A stretch of DNA of 64,000 bases from Flavobacteriales bacterium (GTDB taxonomy: Bacteria > Bacteroidota > Bacteroidia > Flavobacteriales_F > PHOS-HE28), in assembly GCA_016702645.1 (NCBI GenBank), contig JADJDP010000028.1, forward strand, positions 1 through 64,000, in the 5' to 3' direction. Both the position numbers and the translations under genes were made by a program. Shown in pieces: positions 1-11,130 of this stretch. The stretch's first letter is position 1; every line of letters begins with the position of its first letter. The notes below the pieces were generated by a model. That model had not been told where the DNA came from. It worked only from the letters and a program-made list of their open reading frames with translations, and did not search any database.

Positions 1-41
1 GTCGCTCGTAGTGCTGTTGGTAGGTCATCGTGATGGCCGTC

Positions 42-2448
42 TCAGTTCCGTAGCACTTTACCTGACGTGATGATGGACTGAAGCCTTTCCAACGTTTTGC
101 GTTGCATGCACAACTCGAGGAACGTCTTGCGCTCGAGATCCAGGAGGTACTGCTCCGTAACCTCAGTGGGTTCCGAAAGATCCCCACCACACAGCACGTG
201 GCCCAGCTTCTGCGAGATCAGCGTGTCGTGCTCGCTGATGTAGTTGCCGCTCTGCATGGTGTTGGCGCCGATGTACACGATGCCCAGGCCTTCGCGGCCG
301 AGCACCTTGATGTCCTTGCGCATGGGCGGCTTGGTGTAGCCCTTCTCCCAGAGGTCGAGCGCGCATTCCTTGGCGTAGGCCAGCTGGTGCGCGCGGCTCA
401 CGATCACCTCGTCCGGTGCCGCGGCGCAGGTAGCCGAGGGCGAAGGCCTCTTCGCCGCTGGTGCTCACCTTGGCCTGGCCGATGGTGAGGAAGCGCTCGC
501 GCAGTGCGTTGATGCGGATGTCGCCTTCCTTCAATTCATCGCTGAGGCGCAGCGCGAACTCCTTGCTGCCACCGCCGCCGGGGATCACGCCCACGCCGAA
601 TTCCACGAGGCCCATGTAGGTCTCGGCATGCGCCACCACCTTGTCCGCGTGCAGGCAGAGCTCTGTGCCGCCGCCGAGTGTCAGTTGGTGCGGCGCGCCT
701 ACCACGGGGATGGATGAATGCCGCATGCGCATCATCGTGTTCTGAAAAGCGCGGATGGCCATGTCCAGGTCGTCGTACTCCTGCTCCACGGCCATCATGA
801 AGATCATGCCCACGTTGGCGCCCGCGCTGAAGAGCGCGCCGTCGTTGTAGACCACGAGGCCTTTGTAACCGGCCTCCGCGAGATCGATCGCCTTGTTGAG
901 GCCCTGGATCACCTCCGCGCCGATGGTGTTCATCTTGCTGTTCCAGCTCACCGCGAGGATGCCGTCGCCGAGATCGCGCACGGTGGCGTTGGCGTTCTTC
1001 CACACGATGCTGCTGTCGGGCAGGTCGGCGAGCACGATCAGTTCCTCTTGGCCGGGGATGGCCTTGTAGCGCTTGCTGGCCACATCGTAGTAGAGCCGTT
1101 TGCCAATGCCTGCACCGGCCTCCGAGCCGGTGTCGAGTTTGTAGAAGTGCGTGTTGCCTGCGGCCACGAAGTCGTTGACCCATGCAGCAGGTTGCACACC
1201 GGCTTTCTGCATATCGGCGAGCACCTCCTTCACACCGATCGCTTCCCACGCCTCAAAGGGCCCCAACTCCCACCCGAAGCCCGCGCGCATGCCATCGTCG
1301 ATGCGGTAGAGCTCGTCACTGATCTCGGGGATGCGGTTGCTCACGTAGGCGAACATCGCCTGGAACGAACGGCGGTAGAATTCACCAGCCTTGTCCGTGC
1401 CGTGGTACACCAGCTTCGTGCGTTCGCGCAGGTCGTCCACCTTCTTGGCGGCGTCCAGCGTGGCGAACTTGGGTTTCACCTGCGGCTTGTACTCCAGCGT
1501 TTTCAGGTCGAGCGAGAGGATGTCGCCCTTGGCTGAATTGCGGTCCTTGAAGAAGAAGCCCTTGCCGGTCTTGCTGCCGAGCATGCCCTTCTCCACCATC
1601 TTCTGGAGGTATTCCGGAATGGCGAAAAGGCCGTTTCGCTCGTCGTTCGGGCAGTTGTCGTGTACACCTTTCGCCACGTTCACCAAGGTGTCCAGGCCCA
1701 CCACATCCGCCGTGCGGAACGTCGCGCTCTTCGGGTGACCGATCACGGGTCCGGTGAGGCGGTCCACTTCCTCCACGCTCAGCCCCATGTCGCTGATGAG
1801 GTGGAAGATGTCCATGATGCCGAACACGCCGATGCGGTTGGCCACGAAGGCGGGCGTGTCCTTGGCGAGCACGGTTACCTTGCCCAGCACGCGACGGCCG
1901 TACTGTTCCAGGAATGCGACGATCGCGGGATCCGTCTTCGGGCTCGGGATCAGCTCCAGTAACGGCAGGTAGCGTGGCGGGTTGAAGAAGTGCGTGCCGA
2001 GGAAGTGCTTCGCGAAATCGTCGCTGCGGCCTTCGAGCAACGCGTTGATCGGAATGCCGCTCGTGTTGGTGGTGATGAGCGTACCCGGCGTGCGGTATTT
2101 CTCCACGTTGGTATATACCTGCTGCTTAATGTCGAGCCGTTCCACCACGACTTCGATCACCCAATCGCAGTCCTTGATCTTCGGTAGATCATCATCGAAG
2201 TTGCCGGTGCTGATGCGCTTCGCGAAACGCTTGTCGTAAATGGGCGAGGGGTTGCTCTTCAGCGCGAAGGCGAGCGCGTCGTTGACGATCTTGTTGCGCT
2301 CAGTGGGCACTTTGCTTTCGGTTGCTTCCTTCGGAACGATGTCCAAGAGGAGCACTTCAGCGCCCATATTGGCGAAGTGGCAGGCGATGCGGCTGCCCAT
2401 GACGCCGGATCCGAGGACGGCGACTTTCTTGATCTGTCTATTGGCCAT
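42..2448 (-). CDS. fadN: 3-hydroxyacyl-CoA dehydrogenase / enoyl-CoA hydratase (FadN type), frameshifted near 414-420
   Basis: Bifunctional beta-oxidation enzyme that hydrates enoyl-CoA and oxidises 3-hydroxyacyl-CoA with NAD. The N-terminus carries the Rossmann motif GSGVMGSRIA, followed by the dehydrogenase C-terminal domain. The crotonase domain is C-terminal, with SAGANVGM, GGGTELCLHA and the Glu-containing MGLVEFGVGVIPGGGG. Dehydrogenase-first order and about 800 residues fit FadN rather than FadB/FadJ. One extra base near 414-420 shifts the frame; beyond it the reading resumes as DEVIVSRAHQLAY and continues to the stop at 42. The break sits in a conserved part of the protein, so I infer a sequencing error. 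A MarR-family regulator lies upstream on the same strand. An ATG at 28 on the minus strand may begin the next gene, possibly the partner thiolase, but only nine codons are visible. Confidence 0.9.
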
Positions 2449-2461
2449 TGATCGTGGTTTG

Positions 2462-2570
2462 TAGCCGCAAAGGCGCGAAGGCGCAAAGGAGATCCCTCGA
2501 AGCGGGATCCTTGCGGCATATTGATGGTGCGTTGGCCATCCTTCTCTGCGTCTTTGCGCCTTTGCGGCTA
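2462..2570. repeat. Inverted-repeat element between marR and fadN
   Basis: The two ends are inverted copies: TAGCCGCAAAGGCGC begins at 2462 and its complement ends at 2570. Pairing extends with mismatches over about 26 bases. Inside lies a second hairpin, GATCCC/GGGATC at about 2491-2510. The arms are built from a CGCAAAG-type unit that I recall as a common dispersed short repeat in environmental Bacteroidota and other bacteria. It could be a MITE-like or REP-like insertion, and it would fold as a hairpin in a marR-fadN transcript. Confidence 0.6.
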
Positions 2571-2574
2571 ATTC

Positions 2575-3007
2575 TCAGAAGAGTTGTTCTTGTTCGAGTA
2601 TCCGATCCAGTTCGGTCATCACCGTCCGGAAGTTGTTGAGTTGAGTCGGCGTGAAACGGCTCTGCACCGCTTCGTTGAATTTGATCGACGGTGTTTCGGC
2701 TCACGTCGCGCATCGACTTGCCTTTAGTGGTGAGGTGGATGCGGACCACACGTCCATCGCTGGTATCAGCGGCCCGGCGGATCAAGCCAGCATCTTCCAT
2801 CGTCTGCAAGGTGCGAACGAGGCTCCTGCTCTCCATGCCCATTTTCGGTCCGAGCTTGGTGCTGGGGGTTCCATCGGGATCCACGCTCAACAGGATCTGC
2901 CCAATGGCCATGGTGCCACCATACTTGGAGGCTTCGCTGTTGTAGATGCGAGATATGCGGCTCCACACTTTGCGTATCGGAAAATCGATCGTCTCTTCGG
3001 GCTTCAT
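2575..3007 (-). CDS. MarR-family transcriptional regulator, frameshifted near 2683-2687
   Basis: Winged-helix regulator of about 143 residues. From the chosen start (MKPEETIDFPIRKVW) it shows the MarR wing region: LGPKMGMESRSLVRTLQTME followed by GLIRRAADTSDGRVVRIHLT, with the typical DxRxxxxxLT core. One base too many near 2685 shifts the frame; after repair the C-terminus reads FNEAVQSRFTPTQLNNFRTV and ends at 2575. It precedes fadN on the same strand with 126 bp between them, so regulation of fatty-acid oxidation is likely (inference). A perfect 14-bp palindrome lies in its own promoter, suggesting autoregulation. Confidence 0.85.
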
Positions 3008-3026
3008 GGGCCGGTCGACTGTGGAT

Positions 3027-3034
3027 CGAAAGTA
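3027..3034 (-). promoter_or_regulatory. Putative -7 box of marR (TACTTTCG)
   Basis: Matches the Bacteroidota TAnnTTyG element on the minus strand and lies 19 nt upstream of the marR ATG at 3007. The predicted transcript would have a leader of only about ten nucleotides. Confidence 0.4.
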
Positions 3035-3044
3035 GCGATAAAAG

Positions 3045-3058
3045 GTATGCATGCATAC
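3045..3058. promoter_or_regulatory. Palindromic putative MarR operator
   Basis: GTATGCATGCATAC is a perfect 14-bp palindrome in the 125-bp divergent region between marR and the lipoprotein gene. It lies directly upstream of the marR -7 box, where a bound dimer would block RNA polymerase. Size and symmetry fit a MarR dimer site. Assignment to this regulator is inference from position. Confidence 0.5.
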
Positions 3059-3132
3059 TATATGTGTGGATTTATTGCATGATGTCCCCCGGGCACGGTG
3101 CTTGTAGCTTCGCGTCCACATTTCCCATCCTG

Positions 3133-4023
3133 ATGCGTCTCGCACTCTTTGCCGCCCTGACCCTTGTTGCACTCACCCTCGATTCGTGCAAGAAGGACGA
3201 CGATGATGACGATGCCCCGGCCGAAGCGGGCCCCCGCCTGATCCGCAAGTTCAAGTTCGACAGTACCCAAGTTCGACTGAACAATCTGGGACTGCCGGCA
3301 ACGGTGCCAGCGGGTCATGGTGCTCAAAGCCCTCGGTTCAACAAGATGAGCGGTCACTACGTGGAGTTTGCTCAATCGCCTACCACGCTCCTGGGGCAAG
3401 GTGATGTGGTTTACCACGCACCGGAGACCACGCTCGGTGGTTCCACTGCGATCGACCATGATCTGTGTATTGCTGTCGCGGACGGCGCCGAGTTCCTGAA
3501 CATCCCGCTTTCCGATCTGTCACCGGGCACCTACCAATACCTGCGAGTCTCATTGGCTTACCAGAACTATGATATCCGCTTCTGGTTCGTGGGACAGACG
3601 TATGATGGCACCATCGCGTCCTTCATCGGGTACAACACCTACATAGGATCTTTCCTCGTGCACGACTCCACCGTGACGGTGAACGGCAACCGTGCTCAGG
3701 GCTATTGGGCCTTCGAGGTGCTGAACCCACCGATCGCCACACCTGTTTCCAGTGGTTTGGGTACACCTGGCGCTACAACGGTGGTGAACCCGTTGTTCGC
3801 AACATCTCCCATCCCGGCTGGTTCCTGCCTCGCCACCGGAGCGTTTGCCTCACCGCTGGTGATCACCGGTAATGAAACGCAAGACAAGGTGATCGTCGTC
3901 TCGCTCAGCACGAACAAGAGCTTTGAGTGGACCGAGCTTGATGGTGACAACATCTTCGAGCCTGCCGACGGGGAGACCGTTGTTGACATGGGCGTGCGGG
4001 GGCTGATCCCGATCGTCCAGTAG
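3133..4023 (+). CDS. Conserved hypothetical lipoprotein
   Basis: A 296-residue protein with a lipoprotein signal peptide: MRLALFAALTLVALTLDSC, with the lipobox LDSC followed by an Asp-rich KKDDDDDD linker. The Asp-rich linker after the lipid-bearing Cys is common in exported lipoproteins of this phylum. I chose the ATG at 3133 because the 23 upstream in-frame codons do not look like signal sequence. The mature part is rich in beta-strand-like segments and has no catalytic motif I recognise. It ends six bases from the converging GH16 gene and is divergent from marR. Function unknown. Confidence 0.75.
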   Translation: MRLALFAALTLVALTLDSCKKDDDDDDAPAEAGPRLIRKFKFDSTQVRLNNLGLPATVPAGHGAQSPRFNKMSGHYVEFAQSPTTLLGQGDVVYHAPETTLGGSTAIDHDLCIAVADGAEFLNIPLSDLSPGTYQYLRVSLAYQNYDIRFWFVGQTYDGTIASFIGYNTYIGSFLVHDSTVTVNGNRAQGYWAFEVLNPPIATPVSSGLGTPGATTVVNPLFATSPIPAGSCLATGAFASPLVITGNETQDKVIVVSLSTNKSFEWTELDGDNIFEPADGETVVDMGVRGLIPIVQ

Positions 4024-4029
4024 TTGGGG

Positions 4030-4954
4030 CTAGGGCTTCCGCTGGTACACGCGCACGTAGTCCACATCGAAGGAGGTCCCTTCCGGCCAGGGTTCCGGCT
4101 TCTTCGGGCCTTTGCAGGAATCCTTTCGGTTCGGAAACGGCCAGGTCGAGAATGATATTGAGGCCGTCCTCGCTTCGAGGGAAGTACGGTGCCGTGTGTT
4201 TGGCTCCGGAAGGCCGGTCGCACTGGGGAAGCGGTCGTCCCCTTTTGTTCACGAACCGGCCGCGGTATTGTACAAGTTGGCCATCGAGGAACCAGCTTAT
4301 CCCGTCCCGTTCCCATTCCACGGTGTAGGTGTGGAAGTCAGTGGAGAGGTCTTTCGCTTTGTGCTTTCCGCTGTTGGAGAATCGCGGCTTTCCCCAACGA
4401 TGCAGTGCTCCCTTCAACAACCGGGGTTGTTCACCACAGAACTCGAACACATCGATCTCTGTTTCGCCACCGAAGCCCCAGAAAGCCGGCCACAAGCCTG
4501 CTCCACGCGGGATCTTGCAACGCACTTCGAAACGGCCATAGGTGAACACCGCGTCGCCGATGGAACGCACGGTGGATCCCTCGTGTTCCTTCTGCTTTCC
4601 ATACCACTCACCCGATCGTGCGCGCACGCCCAGGTGCAGCATACCGTCGCCCACGGTCACGAGGTCGTCGCGGAAGATGGTATTGCTCGTTCCCATGGTG
4701 CGGCAGCCCTCGCATTCATCACTTCCATCGGAACTGAAAGGGAAGTAGGTGATCCACTTCATGCGATCCAACGTGGTGCCGTCGAACTCATCGTTGAACA
4801 CGAGCTGCCAAGCCGTGGTATCGCATCTTCCTCCTGGATCGTCCTGTACAACCCCCACTTTCTTTTCGCGCTTGGTTTGCGCGGTGAGCTCACCGGCGTT
4901 GAGGATCAGCACCAAAAGCACGATCGAGGAGCCAAGAAAGGCGGACTTGTTCAT
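4030..4954 (-). CDS. Glycoside hydrolase family 16 protein, frameshifted near 4121-4126
   Basis: Secreted beta-glucanase-like enzyme of about 307 residues after frame repair. It begins with the signal peptide MNKSAFLGSSIVLLVLILN, cleaved near LTAQ. The GH16 catalytic motif E-I-D-V-F-E is present with both acidic catalytic residues, after the family segment GLWPAFWGFGG. The frame breaks near 4123; one extra base repairs it, giving the typical GH16 ending VDYVRVYQ and the stop at 4030. Known substrates of the family are beta-1,3 and beta-1,3-1,4 glucans and related polysaccharides; the substrate here cannot be read. It lies last in the minus-strand cluster that starts at 14065, 68 bp after the lipoprotein gene. 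Confidence 0.88.
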
Positions 4955-5022
4955 GTGGATCGGATGAGAGCGAGAAGGTAAGCGCTCTCTTCCGAAGGCG
5001 CTTCGCGGATCGCGTTGTGATC

Positions 5023-5802
5023 TCACGACGGTTGTGGGACCACTATCGGCTTGCCGTTGAGCACGAACCGGAGCTCACCCCCCGCGAGTTCATAGCGCAC
5101 ATCCTTGGCTGCCACAATGGTATCCTGGTGACCACGGAGGTCATCGAAGAGGAACAGGCTGTCACCCGCGAACTCGAAGGTGAGGCCTTGATCCGTTCCA
5201 ATGATGCGCGCACGCGGACCAGCGCCCACGAGCTTGATGTAGGTCGAGTCAACTTCCTGCACAACCCTAGGTAGCGCCACATCGAGGAAACGCAGGTCCT
5301 TGAACCCCTGCTCATCGAGTATCATGGCTTTCTGTCCCCAGCTCTGCTTCTCCCCGAAATTGGCAAGTACGATGAGGGTCGATGGATCCACAGCTTTTCG
5401 GAAGAAGGTCGGTAACAGGGTCCAACTATCATAGGCAGGAGCGGAGACGGCGAGCATGTTCACCGCGCCTTGTGGGTCGACCCGATAACGGTATAAGCGC
5501 AAGCCCTCGAAGGAACCTTCCTGGTGCGAAGCCACCATGACGAAGGTGCCATCACCAAGATCGAAGGTTACCTGTACCAGCAGCGTGTCGTGCTTCAGGT
5601 TGTCCTCAATGATCGGGAAGTTCACCAGCTCGAAGGCCTCGGCCTCATGCCACTTCAGGGTATCCGCGTTCGTTCGGGTATCATGGATACCGGTGATCGT
5701 GTATGATGTCGTTGCGGTGTCGGCAACGGGCTCGGTGCAACCGATCAAGATGGAGGCCAGGGCCACGAGACCTATGGCACACTGCTTCACGGTGGATCTC
5801 AT
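5023..5802 (-). CDS. Hypothetical lipoprotein coupled to the giant CHU_C protein
   Basis: A 259-residue protein beginning MRSTVKQCAIGLVALASIL, with lipobox LIGC. The start is set by a four-base overlap (ATGA) with the stop of the upstream giant gene at 5799-5801, which points to translational coupling. The mature part has strand-rich text such as VTFDLGDGTFVMVASHQEG but no family I can name. Because it is translated with the CHU_C protein it may be an accessory or anchoring partner of that surface protein (inference). Confidence 0.75.
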   Translation of the reverse strand: MRSTVKQCAIGLVALASILIGCTEPVADTATTSYTITGIHDTRTNADTLKWHEAEAFELVNFPIIEDNLKHDTLLVQVTFDLGDGTFVMVASHQEGSFEGLRLYRYRVDPQGAVNMLAVSAPAYDSWTLLPTFFRKAVDPSTLIVLANFGEKQSWGQKAMILDEQGFKDLRFLDVALPRVVQEVDSTYIKLVGAGPRARIIGTDQGLTFEFAGDSLFLFDDLRGHQDTIVAAKDVRYELAGGELRFVLNGKPIVVPQPS

Positions 5803-8800
5803 CTTACAAGTGTGACACTGCCTTGGAAGGACAGTTCCTTCACCTTGATCACGTAGAAGTAGGTTCCTGCCGTGCAGGGCTCTCCACTGTAGTTGCGTCC
5901 ATCCCAAGTGATATTGTTCCCCTGGCTCACGAACACGCCTTCACCCCAGCGATTGAACACCTCCATCTCCGTGCATGGGCCCAGGAAGGCGTCCGTATCC
6001 GGCGTGAACACATCGTTCTGTCCATCGCCGTTCGGGGTGAACACGTTCGGTACTTCCACATCCACGAGATCCGCGTAGGTGGCCATGGTGAAGAGCTGCG
6101 AAGTGGTATCGGTACAGCCACCCGCGTCGGTGATCACGAGCGTGACGGTGCTTGCCTGGCCGTAGGGCATGTAGGCTTGTGCATTTTCATCGGTGCTCGT
6201 GGTACCCTGTCCGAAGTTCCATTGCCAGGAAACGGCACCTGCGCTCGCATCCTGGAAGAAGCCGCGCAGTGTTTCACATCCCGCTTCGAAGCGTGCGGTG
6301 AAGTCCGCCTGTGCTGCACTGCTGATGCCCACGGTAACGGCTGCGTTGCTTGTACAGGTGTCGTTGCTCACCGTGAGCACATATGTAGTCGTCACGTTGG
6401 GTGAGGCGACCGGGTTCGCGCTCATAGGATCATCGAGGCCTGCGGCAGGCGACCATAGGTAGGTACTGCCGGGAACGCTCGTTGGGGACCCGCCCAAAGT
6501 CACGGCCACACCTCCGCAAACCGTCGAGCCAGTTCCCGCATCGATCGGCGGATCCACGCCCACCGAGATGGTAACCGCATCACTTGCTGCGCAGTTGTTG
6601 CCGTCGGTAACGGTGAGCGTGAACGTCGTGGTGACCTGCGGGTTCGCGGTTGTGCTCAGCGCACTTGGATCGTTCACGGAGTTAGAAGGCGTCCATAGCA
6701 CCGTACCACCGCTACTCGTTCCGATCAGGTCGGTGAAGAAACCCTGGCACAGCCAAGCATCGCTTCCTGCATCCGCTGTAGGCAGGGAATTCACTGTCAC
6801 AGTGATCTCATCGCTGGCAACGCATGTGTTGATATCTGTGAGCGTAACGGTGTATGTCGTGGTAGCGCCCGGTGAAGCGGTTGGGTTGGCGACCGTGGTG
6901 CTGCTGAGACCCGTGCCGGGGCTCCATACGAAGGATCCTGCACCCGTCGCGTTCAGTTGCACGCTACTACCGATGCAGACGCCGACATCAGCTCCCGCAT
7001 CGATCGTGGGAAGCGGGTTCACGGTGACTGTCACCTGGTCGGTGTTGACGCACTGGTTCCCGTCAGAAACGGTCACCGTGTACACCGTCGTGTTCGCCGG
7101 GTTCGCGGTTGGGTTGGCGTTCGCGATGTTGGAAAGTCCTGTGGCTGGGCTCCATACGAAGGTGGATCCACTCGGTCCTGTCGGGGATCCACCGATGTTG
7201 ACGGTTCCGCCGACGCAGTAGTTCTGATCCGCTCCGGCATTGGTCGCTGGGAGCAGATTCACCACAATGGAGATATCACTGCTGCCAACGCATCCGTTCG
7301 CGTCGGTGACCGTGAGCGTATATTCCGTGCTCACGATCGGGTTGAAGAGTGGATCCGCAACGGAGGGGTCGCTAACGGCAGTTGAAGGTGACCAACTGTA
7401 GGTCACGCCGCCCGATCCAATGAGTTGTGTTGTGTCACCGATGCAGATCACATTGTCACCTGTGATGGTGATAGCGGGGTTGCTGATGGTCACTTGCACC
7501 GATGCAGTATCCGGGCAAGCGGTGCCACCGCCCGCGATGTAGTAATAGGTTCCGGTCTGATCGTTCGATGGATCGAACTGGTCTCCGTGGGGAACGAAAT
7601 TGCTCGTGTACCACTGGCCTCCGGCATCCGGTGTTCCGCCGAGCGAATCGGTGAGGCTGAAGATGACACCGCTGCCACAGGAGTTGGCCAGTTCATCCAA
7701 GCCGGCATTCGCTAGTGCATTCACCGTTACCGTCATCGTATCCGTATCAATGCACTGGTCGGCATTGGTAACGGTCACCACATAATCCGTGGTGGTGATC
7801 GGCGAAGCGACGGGATCAGCGACGTTCGGATCGCTCAATGCCGTGCTTGGCGACCATGTGTATCCACCGCCACCACTGGCGTTCAGTTGTGTACTGCTGC
7901 CTTCACAGATCGACGCATCGGGACCTGCGTTGGCGATGGCCAGGCTCACGACCACCTGCACCGTATCCGCATCCTGACACGCACCTTGTGCAACGAACAC
8001 GACGACTTGCTCAGAGGAGATGGCAGCGATGTAGGGGTTCGCTGACGATGCACTGGCAATGGAACCGGAAGGCGAAGACCACGAGATCGTCGAACCAAGC
8101 GGCCCAGTGGGTGCGCCACCGAGTTGCACACTGTCGCCGAAGCAATACAGCACATCGGGCCCGGCATCCGCCTCTGGCGTATCCAATGTGTTGAAGACAC
8201 TGCTCACCGTATCGGAACGACAACCGTTATCGTCGGTCACTACCACCGTTAGCACGCTTGCACCAGCGGTTGTGTGCAACAGCTCCACCGTGTTATCCGA
8301 TGTGCCCGTGATGATGAGGGGTCCTGTCGTGATCCACGAGTAGGTATTGCCCGTCTGATCCGGCAATGCGAAAGCAGATGCTGGCGCGTTCTCGCAAGCA
8401 CTTCCCACGGGCGGTTCTATCTGGATGTTCTGCGAGAACTGGTTCACCGTCACGATCACGGAATCGATCTGTGAGCAGGTTGTAGCATCGGTGAGGGTGA
8501 CATAGTAGGTGGTCGTCGTCGGGGGAGAGGCGAAGGGTTGCGCAACATCCGTGGAGCTGAGACCCGTGGCAGGGGACCATGAATAGGAGCCTGGCTGATC
8601 CGTACCGATGAGCACGCTGTCGCCGAGACAAATTGCCACATCCGGTCCAGCATCCGCACTGGGCAGCACGTTCACTGTCACCACGGCTTGATCGCTGTTC
8701 GTGCATGTGTTGCTTCCGGTAACGGTGAGCGTGTACACCGTGGTCTGTTCCGGAGTGCTGATCGGATCCGGTATCGTCGGATCGCTCAAGCCGAAGGGTG

Positions 8801-11127
8801 GTGTCCATAACAGGGTGCCGCTACCGGATCCCTGCAGTTGCACGCTGCCGCCGAAGCAAACCTCGAGGTCCGGTCCTGCATCCACGTTCGGCAATGGCAG
8901 CACGACCACGTTCATCGTGTCACTGTTCACGCACTGGTTTCCATCGGTCACCACCACCACGTACATGGCATCAGTTGTCACGCTCAGTTCGGGATTGGCG
9001 GCGGCAGTGCTGTTCAGTCCGGTCGCTGGCGACCACGAGAACGTACTTCCGAGAGGTCCTGTCGGGGATCCGCCCAAGGGAATGGACGTGCCGAGGCATG
9101 GTGTGAGGTCGGGACCTGCGTTCGCAGGTGGCAGAGCGTTCACCACGATGCTCACGCTATCGACCGCTGTACAGCCGATGCCATCGGTGAGGGTGACGAT
9201 GTAGGTGGTGCTTGTTGTCGGCGTGGCGATAGGATCAGCGATATCCGTTGCGCTCAATCCGGCAGCTGGGGTCCATTCGAATTGTCCGTTCCCACTCGCC
9301 TGGAGTTGTACACTTCCGCCCACACAGAATGCCGTGTCGGGATCAGCGCTTACCTGTGGATCGTTCACGGTCACGAGAACGGTATCCCGGTTCACGCAAC
9401 CGCTGTTCGTTACCTCCACGATGTACTGTGTCGTGCTTGCAGGCGTGGAACCAGGGTTCGCGGATGTGCTATTGTCCAAACCGGTCGCAGGTGACCATGA
9501 ATAGCTGCTTCCGCCTGGCCCAGTGGGCGCTCCACCGATCATCGTGCTCGTGCCTGGGCATATGGCGATATCGGTACCGGCGTTCGTTGCTGGCAGGGCC
9601 GCCACGTTCACAGGAATGCTGATCGGGGTGCTGCTACACTCCAGTGCGCTCGTGGCGAACACCTGAACGGTACCGGGTCCGGCGGAACCCCAATCCACCG
9701 TGATGCTGTTGGTGCCCTGACCGCTAGTAATGATTCCGCCGCTCACGGTCCAAGTGAAGCTTGCCCCGCTGATCGCGGCCGTGCTGTAGATGTTCCCGGT
9801 TTGACCGGTGCACACCTGCGCTGGCCCACTGATAGCCGTCGGTCCGTCAAAGCCGAGTACGGTCACTTGATAGATCACATCGAGCGTACGCGGCGGACAA
9901 CCGTTGTCGGACACGCTCACGCTGAAGAGAAAGGGTTGGTCCTGCGCTTGCTCACAACTGGTGTTCCAGCAGAAGGTGCTGCCAACGGCTCCCGAGCCAC
10001 TGGCCGGTGCGATGATCGTCGCCGGCGGGTTGAAGATCCCGCCATCGAAGATGGTACCGCTCGCGGTGAGCAACAGTGAGTCAGCGTTCCGGATCCTGGA
10101 AATCGAGATCGAAGCACAGCTGGGAACCGGCTTGCACGGAGTACACATTGCCCTGGCCGATGATCGCCTCCGGTGCATCGTTCGGAGGACATACGACCGC
10201 CTGCAACTGCAGGTCGCGTCGTGTTCGACCGATGAGCACGCCATTGCGATACTCCTTCACTTCCACAGCCACCACGTAGTTGCCCTGCACCGTGGGTTGA
10301 TATTGGGTAAGTCCGGTAGCGCCGTTGATGAATGCATAACCTCCGGGACCGAAGGGCTGCGCCACGCTGAACGTGGGTACATAGTTCACCAGCGGTACAT
10401 CGTTGGGCAACACGTTCGGCGGGTTGATGATCCCACCGCCTCCATCAACACTGTTGTAGGGAGTCTCGAAAGAGAAGATCAACTGGTCGCCATCGGGATC
10501 CGTTGCACTGTTCACGAACGTGCTCGTGTCATTGATGCACAATAGCGGTGTGGGGTCGCCGAGCCAGATGGGCGATGAGTTCACCAGCAGCGGTGGAGGG
10601 ATGAACGCGTAGTAGCCGATACCCGTGTTGTTCGGGTTGAAGAGGTTGGAGATCGAGAGGTTCCGAGCGTTCATCTGGAAGTACAGATGATAGCCGCCGA
10701 AATTCAGCGGCAGATCCACAGTGCCCTGCAACAGGCCCAACTGCGTGCACAGCCCCTCGCCAACCGTGCAGCCGCTCGGCAGGTCGGGTATGATGTACGA
10801 GCTGTCAACCAAAGCAAGGTTCGCGATGGTGAGGAGTGGCTTGTTGGCATTGGGCGCACCGGGGTTCTGCGGATAAACGCCCACGGGCATGAAGCCGCCG
10901 TTCGTGCTCAGGATCTCCTGAAGCGTGGACCAGTTGCTATCGTCACCGCAGTTCATGTAGAACTGCATGTACACGATGTAACGATACACTTGGCTGCCCG
11001 GCGCGGTTTCACCCACATAGGTGTATCCAAGGTTGCCACCGATCAGGTGCGTGGCCTGCACCTTGTTCGTATGGGCGATCAGTGCGATCACCGTTGCCAG
11101 CTTCAACAAGGTTCGGATCGATCGCAT
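5799..11127 (-). CDS. Giant gliding-motility-type (CHU_C) surface protein with about 12 SprB-like repeats, frameshifted near 10088-10092
   Basis: About 1,775 residues after repair. The start at 11127 (MRSIRTLLKLATVIALIAH) is a signal peptide. The first 350 residues are non-repetitive. Then come about a dozen modules of 75-85 residues, each with DAGxDxxIC at the start, a GSTFxWSPATGL core and a TVTVTDGNxC ending, interrupted by two divergent modules. A PKD domain with WQWNFGQG follows. The end is the gliding-motility-associated C-terminal domain: VPNVFTPNGDGQNDVF, then FNRWGEGVF and GTYFYVIKV, which is the type B signal for secretion by T9SS. One extra base near 10090 splits the frame. It lies 3 bp after the upstream secreted-protein gene, so both share an operon. 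Likely a surface adhesin. Confidence 0.9.
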
Positions 11128-11130
11128 GTG

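Noticed and set aside
5799..10200. CRISPR-like spaced repetition
   Set aside because: The repeats are degenerate protein modules of 225-255 bases in one reading frame, not short identical repeats with unique spacers.
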